DNA of 38,904 nucleotides from Verrucomicrobiota bacterium (GTDB taxonomy: Bacteria; Verrucomicrobiota; Verrucomicrobiia; Chthoniobacterales; Chthoniobacteraceae): the NCBI GenBank assembly GCA_009885995.1, contig VFJQ01000055.1, positions 1-38,904 on the forward strand, given 5' to 3'. This document shows, piece after piece, positions 31,278 to 38,904 of this stretch (positions within the stretch are counted from its first letter, which is position 1; every line of letters starts with the position of its first letter). The notes beneath the pieces were generated by a model that saw nothing but the letters and a program-made list of their open reading frames with translations, was not told the DNA's origin and did not search any database. Made by a program: the position numbers and the translations under genes.

Positions 31278-32537
31278 ATGAACCGCCGAACCTTTCTCAG
31301 CACAACCACCGCATCCGCGGCGATCACGAGCCTGCGCGCCTTGGCCGCTGGCAAACGCCCGCCGCGCGTCGTGATGCGTTCCTCGTGGCAGACGGTGAAC
31401 ATCGGCGACATCGGCCACACGCCGGGTGTGCTTGCGCTGATCGAAAAATGCATCCCCGAAGCCGAGGTCACGCTCTGGCCGATGGACGTGCGCAACGGCG
31501 TCGAGGAAATGCTGCGCCGCCGTTTTCCGAAACTGCGCATCGCGAAAGACAAGGCCGAAGCGTTCACGAAAGATTTCCTCATCCATGGCTCGGGTCCATA
31601 TCTCACAGCGCATCGCGATGTGGAGGCTTGGAAGAATGAGACCGGCAAGCCCTACGGCATCTATGGCATCACGATGGCACCTGCGGGGGATCCGGGGCTG
31701 AAGATAATGCGCAGCAACGGGCTCGACGAACCCACGCGAGAATTGCTCAACAGCGCGAGCTTCGTCTTCCTGCGCGACGGCATCTCGTTGCGAGTGGTGA
31801 AGGACGCGGGCGTCAAAGCGCCGGTCATTGACTTCGGTCCCGATGGCGCCTTCGCCGCCGATGTCCGCAATGACGAAGCCGCCACCGCCTTCCTGCAAAA
31901 GCACGACCTCGAAGAGGGGCGTTTCCTTTGCTTCCTGCCGAACCTGCGCAACGCGCCGTATTGGAAAGTAAAGCCGACCTACGCCTTCGATGAAGCGAAG
32001 CAGCGCCGAAACGACGAGATGAAGGAGCACGATCACGCGCCGCTTCGCGATGCCATCATCGCCATCGTGCGCGAGACGCCGATGAAGGTGCTCGTCGTGC
32101 CCGAGGACTCCACGCAGATGGAGACGGGCAAGGAACTGCTCGTCGATCCCCTGCCCGTCGACGTGAAAGCCAAAGTCGTGTGGCGGCAGAATTTCTGGCT
32201 GACCGACGAAGCCCTCAGCACCTACGTGCGCAGCGCCGGACTCGTCAGCCTGGAGATGCACAGCCCGATCATGGCGCTCGGCAACGGCATCCCTGCCATC
32301 GTCTGCCGCTTCGCCGAACAGACGACGAAAGGTTTCATGTGGCGCGACATCGGTCTCGGCGACTGGCTCTTCGACCTCGATAAACCGGACGAACTCGCCC
32401 GCGTCGTCCCCACCGCACTCGCGCTGGCCAAAGATCCCGCCGCCGCGAAAGCGAAAGCCGCCAAGGCGCGTGAGTTTGTCCAGCAGCGCCAGCGTGAGAC
32501 GATGGCCGTCGTCGCAAAAGCCACCGCCGTTTCCTAA
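31278..32537 (+). CDS. Tat-exported polysaccharide pyruvyl transferase-like protein 1
   Basis: The 419-residue protein has a twin-arginine signal (NRRTFLSTTTASAAITS) followed by the polysaccharide pyruvyl transferase-family pattern: WQTVNIGDIGHTPGVL, a FLIHGSGPYL strand, VFLRDGISLRVVKDAGV, VPEDSTQ and SLEMHSPIMALGNGIPAI, in which the Glu-His segment is usual. The family normally uses phosphoenolpyruvate to put a ketal pyruvate on a sugar in the cytosol; export by Tat would place this protein where PEP is absent, so it may have another activity. It has a paralogue immediately after it (15-base gap). The stop at 32537 and the next ATG indicate one operon. Confidence 0.85.
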   Translation: MNRRTFLSTTTASAAITSLRALAAGKRPPRVVMRSSWQTVNIGDIGHTPGVLALIEKCIPEAEVTLWPMDVRNGVEEMLRRRFPKLRIAKDKAEAFTKDFLIHGSGPYLTAHRDVEAWKNETGKPYGIYGITMAPAGDPGLKIMRSNGLDEPTRELLNSASFVFLRDGISLRVVKDAGVKAPVIDFGPDGAFAADVRNDEAATAFLQKHDLEEGRFLCFLPNLRNAPYWKVKPTYAFDEAKQRRNDEMKEHDHAPLRDAIIAIVRETPMKVLVVPEDSTQMETGKELLVDPLPVDVKAKVVWRQNFWLTDEALSTYVRSAGLVSLEMHSPIMALGNGIPAIVCRFAEQTTKGFMWRDIGLGDWLFDLDKPDELARVVPTALALAKDPAAAKAKAAKAREFVQQRQRETMAVVAKATAVS

Positions 32538-32551
32538 ACCTCCTCTTTCCT

Positions 32552-33826
32552 ATGAACCGTCGCACCTTCCTCCAGCAAAGCAGCACCGCGCTCGCGGCCA
32601 CCGCTCTCTCGCCCCATGCCTTCGCGCAAACGAAGCCGAAAACCGTCGTGCTCCAATCCGCATGGGCGACGCACAACATCGGCGACATCGGCCACACACC
32701 GGGGACGCTGCGTGTGCTCGAGCAGCATCTGCCAGACGTGAAGGTCGTGCTGTGGGCGATGAATCTCGATGAGCGCGTGACGACGATGTTGCGCACTCGT
32801 TTCCCGAAAGTGGAGATCCTGCAGGGCAGCCTCACCGGGAAAACCGAGCGCGATGAAAAGCTGCGTGAAGCGATTCGCAGCGCAGACCTTTACATCCGCA
32901 ACTCCGGCATGGGTCAGGACACGAGCTTCATGCAGTTCTGCCGCACGAACGGAAAACGGTATGGCCTCTTCGGGCAGTCGTATTTTCCCGACATGGTCGA
33001 AGGCAAGGGCGCGGATGAGCGGATCGCGCTGCTGAACGACGCGGCCTTCATTTATACGCGTGAGACCAAGTCGCTGAGCATCCTCAAAGGCGCGGGCGTG
33101 AAAACCCCGGTGCTGGAGTTTGGACCGGACGGGTGTCTTGGCATCGACGTGCGCGATGATGCGCGCGGGCTTGCGACGATGCAGAAGCTCGGGCTTGAGG
33201 AACGGAAGTTCATCACGCTGCAACTGCGCACGCACACGCCCTCGCATCCCGGCGTGGACGACAAGCGCCCGCAGAAGTTGAATCCGCTGCATCCCACGCC
33301 GGAGATGATCGCTGACGACGAGCGCCGCGCGGCGAAGTATTGCGACCTCATCACCCGATGGGTGAAGAAGACCGGGCACAAGGTGCTCATCGCACCCGAG
33401 GTGAAAAAGGAAATGGAGCATAACAAACGCTTCATCTACGACCGCCTGCCGCCGGAGATTCAGCAGCATGTCGTGAACCTCGAGTATTTCTGGAACGCCG
33501 ACGAGGCCGCGTCGATCTTCGCCCGCGCGCACACCATCGTTTGCCACGAGCCGCACTCGCCGATCATCGCGCTCGCGAACGGCACGCCGATCATCCACAC
33601 CTACTCCGAGTTTCACTCGCCGAAGTGCTGGATGTTCAAGGACATCGGACTGCCGGAGTGGCTGCTGGAGTTCGACGCCACGTCCGTGGATCTATGGGCC
33701 GAAACACTTTTCGCCATCGACGCCGACTACGCCGGCGCACAGGCGAAGGTGAAAAAGGCGATGGCGTATGTGCATGAGTGCTTCGGCCACTCGATGCAGG
33801 TGGTGAAAAAACTCATCGCCGCATGA
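32552..33826 (+). CDS. Tat-exported polysaccharide pyruvyl transferase-like protein 2
   Basis: This is a 424-residue paralogue of the preceding gene. The Tat signal is NRRTFLQQSSTALAATALS with an AFA-Q cleavage site. Matching blocks include WATHNIGDIGHTPGTL, MLRTRFPKVEI, FIYTRETKSLSILKGAGV, VLIAPEVKKEME and HEPHSPIIALANGTPII. Compared with paralogue 1 it differs in the region between 90 and 200 and has a longer middle with a TPSHPGVDDKRP segment. Divergence between the copies is high, so the duplication is old or the two act together. Its stop overlaps the start of the LamG-like gene by four bases (ATGA). Confidence 0.85.
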   Translation: MNRRTFLQQSSTALAATALSPHAFAQTKPKTVVLQSAWATHNIGDIGHTPGTLRVLEQHLPDVKVVLWAMNLDERVTTMLRTRFPKVEILQGSLTGKTERDEKLREAIRSADLYIRNSGMGQDTSFMQFCRTNGKRYGLFGQSYFPDMVEGKGADERIALLNDAAFIYTRETKSLSILKGAGVKTPVLEFGPDGCLGIDVRDDARGLATMQKLGLEERKFITLQLRTHTPSHPGVDDKRPQKLNPLHPTPEMIADDERRAAKYCDLITRWVKKTGHKVLIAPEVKKEMEHNKRFIYDRLPPEIQQHVVNLEYFWNADEAASIFARAHTIVCHEPHSPIIALANGTPIIHTYSEFHSPKCWMFKDIGLPEWLLEFDATSVDLWAETLFAIDADYAGAQAKVKKAMAYVHECFGHSMQVVKKLIAA

Positions 33827-34290
33827 CGGTTCCTACGTTGCGCACGCTGATCACAGGACTGGTTCTCGCATCTTCGATCTCCTTCGCTGCGGAACCGGCC
33901 GCTGCGGTGACGAAGCTCGATGGATTGGTGGCGTTTTTGGATTTCCAGGAAGCCACCGGACTTCCGCGCGTGTCGCGTGGGCCAGAGGCGCTCGCGTTGC
34001 AGGAGATGAAGGGGCCGATTGAGCGCGTGGACGGGGGCGTCTTCGGACCATATTCAGCGCGGATCAAACGCGGCCAGTGGTTCATGATCGAGCGCAGGGC
34101 CATTGGGCCGCTGAATCAGGACGGCAAGGATGCGCAGGTGAGCGTAGTTGCGTGGGTGTGACGCAAGGACAAACCACCGTGGCAGGCCATGTGGGATGAG
34201 ACACGCAACCAGCTGCAATATTGCCTTTTCCTCAATGCCCCGCGCGGCACGCGCGCCGACGAGATGAAGCGTTATTGCCTTGTTGAAAAC
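33823..34290 (+). pseudogene. LamG-like exported protein, nonsense and 3'-truncated
   Basis: The ATG at 33823 overlaps the preceding stop. The product has a signal peptide (ITGLVLASSISFAAEP) and the opening of a concanavalin/LamG-like domain (KLDGLVAFLDFQEATG, QVSVVAWV). An in-frame TGA at 34159-34161 interrupts the frame, but the same frame continues RKDKPPWQAMWDETRNQLQYCLFLNAPRG, matching the next part of that domain (in pieces). After about 34290 the family pattern is lost, well before a full domain, and the convergent hemL ends at 34437. So both a nonsense mutation and a 3' deletion are likely. The stretch 34290-34436 has nothing else recognisable. Confidence 0.7.
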
Positions 34291-34436
34291 ATGAGGGCTG
34301 GCTCGCGGCTTACTCCGGAGGACGGCTCTCCTACTCTCACACGATATGGCAGATCCTTCCTCGCGCCCAAACTCCAGTTTGGACACGCACTTGCCGAGGA
34401 AAACTCTGTTTCGCCACGATTACACCGGCATCGCCC

Positions 34437-35720
<1,284 letters not shown>

Positions 35721-35773
35721 TTGGCGGAATCGTGGATGGTTCTCGGACACGCAAGCAAGCCCGCCGTCCGGGT

Positions 35774-37357
35774 TCAACGCGGCGGCGCGGCCCAGAACCG
35801 TTCTTCGTCTTCGAGCGGCGTGGCGGTGAATCCGCGAGCTTTCGCGTAGTCGATCAGCGCTTTCTCGCCTTTTTCCTCGAAGCCGACGAGCACCGCCGCC
35901 GGTGGAGCTGCGGCGAGATGCGCGGCGAGCGTCTCGGGCGTCGGCAGGCCGAGGCGCGCGGCTTTCGCAGGATCGATGTGAGGCGCGATGCGCCAGGCAA
36001 AGGCGCCGGTGGCGAAGGCTGGATCGATGTCGAGGCCGGCTTCCAGCGGCAGGATGGGCGCGAGCGTGAGCACCCGGCCGGCGGGCACGCGGGCGCGGAG
36101 CGCAGCGGCCTCATCGTGGATCTCGAAAGGCACCCACTCGCGCGGGCGCAGCAGATCGCGCAGGCCTTCGTATTCGCGGCTGGCGCTGGCGACCGCGAGT
36201 GCGAGGCCGGCCAGCACCGTGCGTTCGCACCAGCGGCGCGCGGCGGAGCCGACCGGCAACGCGGCGAGCGCCCAGATCCCGCCGAGCAGGAGGAAGGGCA
36301 GCAGCACGAAGAAGTATTGCGGGAAGGCGGGCGACGGCGCGAGCGCGCCCCACAGCAGGAACGGCGCGGCGAGTCCGAGCCGGCGCAGCGCGGGCGGGAG
36401 CGGGATCGCTTTGCGCCACGCGCGCCAGCCGGCGACGAGGCAGGGCACGAGCGCGGCGATGAAGACGCCGGGATCGGCGCGGACGACTTCCTTCCACAGG
36501 AAGCGCAGCTTTTTCCCAAGCGTCATGGTGCGCGGCTCGCCGGTGGCCATGCGGTAGTCGATGTTCGCCTGCGCGAACTCGAACGTGCCGAAGAAGAACG
36601 GCCCGGGCGCCAGCGCGCAGAGCACGAAGACTCCGCTCAACCCGCCGAGCAGGCCGGCGCTGAACGCCACGGCGGCCCGCAGCCTTTGCCCCCACGGTGC
36701 CGAGCCGAGCAGCGTCGCAAGACCGAGCGGTGCGATGAGCGGCGCGAGCGTGAGCCGCATGCCGATGCCGAGGCCGAGCAATCCGCCAGCGAGCACGAGC
36801 CAGCCGCGCCTTCCATCCGCGAGCCCGCGCTCCAGCGCGAGGAAGGCGCCGACGGCGAGCAGCAGCGACGGTTCGAGATTCCACGCGCGCCCGGCACCCT
36901 GGGCGAAAAGGTCGGCGGCAAGGCAGAGCCCCGCGGTGACTAACGCGGCCAGCCACGCGGCGCATTTTCCACGCGGGCGAAACTCGCGGAAGGCAACCGT
37001 GCCGATCAGTGCCACGAGCACGGAAGCGCACGCGGCGGCAAAGAGGCGCGCGGCGAGCAGCGGATACTCCGTGAGCCGGAAAAGCGCGCCGTAGACGAAG
37101 CTGAGATACGGCGTGTGGAAGAGCGGGAAGTCCCGATACGGCAGGAGCCCTTCGCGTCCCAACAGCATCCCGGCGGCGATGTGCTGGTGTTCGTCGTGAC
37201 TGAGCCCGCGCGTCATCGCCAGCCCGAGCGCGAACGGCGCAGCCAGCGCGGCGAGGATCACAAACACGATGAGGCTCGTGGTGCCACCGCGCGGAGCGGT
37301 TTCGGGTGGGTCGGTTTTCAGCGGCGCATTTCTACACAGCGGCGGTGCCCCTGCCAT
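35774..37357 (-). CDS. GT39/ArnT-like membrane glycosyltransferase
   Basis: This 527-residue protein has about ten hydrophobic segments and the layout of GT-C transferases. The first helix is followed by a periplasmic loop with [15 protein letters not shown], whose Asp-Glu is the usual catalytic pair near the end of helix 1. Then come [34 protein letters not shown], and several Leu-rich helices; the C-terminal third (from about 420) is soluble and periplasmic. Such enzymes transfer sugar from a polyprenyl phosphate carrier to a lipid or protein. It shares its strand with hemL and diverges from the thioredoxin-like gene (81-base gap). Acceptor unknown. Confidence 0.8.
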   Translation of the reverse strand: MAGAPPLCRNAPLKTDPPETAPRGGTTSLIVFVILAALAAPFALGLAMTRGLSHDEHQHIAAGMLLGREGLLPYRDFPLFHTPYLSFVYGALFRLTEYPLLAARLFAAACASVLVALIGTVAFREFRPRGKCAAWLAALVTAGLCLAADLFAQGAGRAWNLEPSLLLAVGAFLALERGLADGRRGWLVLAGGLLGLGIGMRLTLAPLIAPLGLATLLGSAPWGQRLRAAVAFSAGLLGGLSGVFVLCALAPGPFFFGTFEFAQANIDYRMATGEPRTMTLGKKLRFLWKEVVRADPGVFIAALVPCLVAGWRAWRKAIPLPPALRRLGLAAPFLLWGALAPSPAFPQYFFVLLPFLLLGGIWALAALPVGSAARRWCERTVLAGLALAVASASREYEGLRDLLRPREWVPFEIHDEAAALRARVPAGRVLTLAPILPLEAGLDIDPAFATGAFAWRIAPHIDPAKAARLGLPTPETLAAHLAAAPPAAVLVGFEEKGEKALIDYAKARGFTATPLEDEERFWAAPPR

Positions 37358-37438
37358 CGATTCCTGCGCCGGGAGAAATTCGAATCTGGACGCGCCGAAA
37401 CTCTCCGCTTATCGCCGCAGCAACTGACCACCTCCGCC

Positions 37439-37921
37439 ATGAAATCAAAACTCGCTCTTCTCGCCCTTCTCGCCGCGAGCACCTCGCTGCTCGCGGAACC
37501 TCCGCAGCCGCAGACCGACCTTCGCAAGACGCTCAGCGCGGCCACGAAGGACAATAAGTTGGCGTTCATCCTCCTCGGCCGGCCGGCTTGCGGAAACTGC
37601 AACGCGACCAAAAAGATGATCAGTGAGGGACAGATCGGCGTCGCTGCGGCGGAGTTCGTGATGGGCGACCTGAACGTCGATGACGCGAAGACCAACGCCG
37701 ATTTCATGCGCAAATACGGCAAGGAGAAGTGGGGCGACACGCTGCCCTTCGTGGTGGTGACGGATTCGCACGGCAAGGCGCTCGCGAACAGCAGCGGCTA
37801 CCGCAAAGCCGAGGACTGGAACACGCTGCTCGCCGAGGCCAAGGCGAAGGCTGGCGCGAAGTCGCCGGGTGCGCCGGGCACGACCAGCAACTGGCCGTTC
37901 AAGACGCCGCCGAAGCCGTAA
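37439..37921 (+). CDS. Periplasmic thioredoxin-like protein
   Basis: The 160-residue protein has a signal peptide (KLALLALLAASTSLLAE) and a thioredoxin-like fold with the redox pair in PACGNCNATKKM (Cys51, Cys54), then FVMGDLNVDDAKTNADFM and the cis-Pro strand DTLPFVVVTDSHGK. It is a periplasmic disulfide reductant or carrier with unknown partner. The Pro/Lys/Ala-rich tail (from about 137) is probably disordered. It precedes the DUF480 gene by 50 bases on the same strand. Confidence 0.85.
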   Translation: MKSKLALLALLAASTSLLAEPPQPQTDLRKTLSAATKDNKLAFILLGRPACGNCNATKKMISEGQIGVAAAEFVMGDLNVDDAKTNADFMRKYGKEKWGDTLPFVVVTDSHGKALANSSGYRKAEDWNTLLAEAKAKAGAKSPGAPGTTSNWPFKTPPKP

Positions 37922-37971
37922 CCGCAGGCGCCGGCTTGCGAACAGGGCGCGAGGCGCGCAGTAGTGCGGAC

Positions 37972-38631
37972 ATGCCCTTTGAACTCAATGCCCTCGAAAC
38001 GCGCGTGCTCGGCTGCCTGCTCGAAAAGGAGCGGCTGACGCCGGAGAATTACCCGCTGTCGCTCAACGCCGTGGCGATGGCTTGTAACCAAAGCACGAAC
38101 CGCGAGCCGGTGACTTCGTATGACGAGCAGACGGCCGAGAGCGGGCTGGATTCGCTGAGGGAAAAGAAGCTCGCGACGCTCGTGTCGGGCGCGGGGATGC
38201 GGGTGGTGAAATACCGGCACCGCTTGCCGGAGCACTACGATCTCGCGACACCGGAATCGGCGCTGCTGTGCGTGCTGCTCCTGCGTGGCGCGCAGACGCC
38301 GGGGGAATTGCGCCAGCGCTGCGAGCGGCTTCATCCCTTTCCCACGCTCGACGCCGTGGAGCAGTCGCTCGATGCGCTCGCCAGCGAAGAGCGCGGCCTC
38401 GTGAGCCTGCTCCCGCCGCGGCCGGGGCAAAAGGAGCGGCGCTACATCCAGCGGCTTTCGTCTGCCTCGGTGTTCGCGGAACCGGCGGGCGACTCGGTGG
38501 AAGTGTCGGAGATCCCTGCGCTGCCGCTGGCCGAGCGAGTCGGGGCGCTGGAGACGCTGACGGGCGAGCTCCAGGCCGAGGTGCAGCGACTGCACGCGGA
38601 GTTGGAGACGTTTCGGAAGCAGTTCGAGTAG
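37972..38631 (+). CDS. YceH/DUF480 family protein
   Basis: The 219-residue protein has the YceH (DUF480) signature: LNALETRVLGCLLEKERLTPENYPLSLNAVAMACNQSTNREPV in pieces, a winged-helix-like N-terminal half, then a second winged-helix unit with LLCVLLLRGAQTPGELRQRCERLHPF. The C-terminal segment (from about 170) is a coiled coil, ERVGALETLTGELQAEVQRL. Its role is unknown in most bacteria. ATG 37972 fits the family start. It is followed by about 150 bases with no gene before the transposase fragment. Confidence 0.93.
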   Translation: MPFELNALETRVLGCLLEKERLTPENYPLSLNAVAMACNQSTNREPVTSYDEQTAESGLDSLREKKLATLVSGAGMRVVKYRHRLPEHYDLATPESALLCVLLLRGAQTPGELRQRCERLHPFPTLDAVEQSLDALASEERGLVSLLPPRPGQKERRYIQRLSSASVFAEPAGDSVEVSEIPALPLAERVGALETLTGELQAEVQRLHAELETFRKQFE

Positions 38632-38784
38632 CAGCGCCTGCGAAGGCGCTGTGGCCGCGGCGGGCGGGTTAAGATATAGTGTCGCTGATGTGCAGCGCCT
38701 TTCTGGAGCCGCGGGATTGGTTTTCGGCGGACAGGGCTTGTGCGGGGTGCCGCCGCGGGCTTCTGCCCCCCAGGCCGGGGCGGC

Positions 38785-38904
38785 TCAGGCGGCGTTCAGG
38801 TCCGCTCCGAGGCGGTGGAGGCGGCGCAGATTGTAGGCGAGGGTGACCAGCGTCCATTCGGTCGCCGCGCCAGCCAGGCCGCGCAGCCGAAAGCACCGAA
38901 AACC
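38785..38904 (-). mobile_element. Transposase C-terminus, cut by window edge
   Basis: On the minus strand the frame from 38904 to the stop at 38785 reads CFRLRGLAGAATEWTLVTL, then AYNLRRLHRLGADLNAA. This is the closing helix of DDE transposases (IS1182/IS5-like 'RGLxKVxxEWxLVxxAYNLRRL'). Only the last 39 codons lie in the window, so the family and integrity cannot be judged. It lies just right of the DUF480 gene and its left end would lie between 38632 and 38784. Confidence 0.7.

Noticed and set aside
34159..34161. TGA in the LamG-like gene as selenocysteine
   Set aside because: No selenocysteine insertion hairpin is apparent, homologous sequence has an ordinary residue in that strand, and the gene is also truncated downstream.

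Overview
The window is high-GC DNA from a bacterium that is most likely a member of the Verrucomicrobiota (or a close PVC relative). The clues are the gene repertoire: a delta-60 repeat outer-surface protein, a Ser/Thr kinase fused to a SUMF1-like domain, Tat-exported sugar isomerase-like and pyruvyltransferase-like proteins, an FAD 'xanthan lyase'-type oxidoreductase, LamG-like and fibronectin-like remnants, a C5-pathway HemL, and abundant short palindromic elements inserted between and inside genes. No rRNA, tRNA or CRISPR array was seen. The assignment rests on family recognition by eye, not on a search.

Left region (1-4600): a decaying restriction-modification island. A Dcm-like C5-cytosine methyltransferase (missing its last motifs), a convergent HNH endonuclease, a small unknown gene, a 5'-truncated and frameshifted MvaI/BcnI-type endonuclease, a 20-codon copy of the vsr start, a small unknown gene and an intact vsr lie between two inverted copies of a short repeat (241-380 and 4061-4124). 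The methyltransferase, MvaI/BcnI and Vsr families fit one CCNGG-type system. Just outside lies the broken C-terminal end of a surface protein.

Middle-left (4600-10600): housekeeping and catabolic singles: DUF4432 aldose-epimerase-like protein, GST-like protein, two sugar isomerase/epimerase TIM-barrel proteins (one with a histone-like tail, one Tat-exported), a small lipoprotein, and an orphan FHA-coiled-coil-receiver signalling protein.

10655-16365: a compact seven-gene operon: Rrf2 regulator, YezD-like protein, alginate-export-type porin, AstE/AspA-type zinc hydrolase, and an SsuABC/TauABC-type ABC transporter. Together they look like a cysteine/sulfur-regulated uptake route for organosulfonates: porin across the outer membrane, binding protein, ATPase and permease across the inner membrane.

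16366-26340: an accessory stretch with small gene remnants, a large delta-60 repeat protein, a small membrane protein beside an integron-like core sequence, the kinase-SUMF1 protein, the FAD oxidoreductase, a 42-bp hairpin repeat array, and a PIN-domain toxin gene broken by an amber codon.

26379-34300: co-directional genes: threonine dehydratase-like enzyme, hexapeptide acyltransferase, glycosyltransferase-like protein, secreted alpha/alpha-type protein, SGNH hydrolase, two tandem exported pyruvyltransferase-like paralogues and a LamG-like pseudogene. The last seven could form a surface-glycan decoration cluster. Right end: hemL, a GT39/ArnT-like membrane glycosyltransferase, a periplasmic thioredoxin-like protein, a YceH/DUF480 protein, and the C-terminus of a transposase cut by the window edge.
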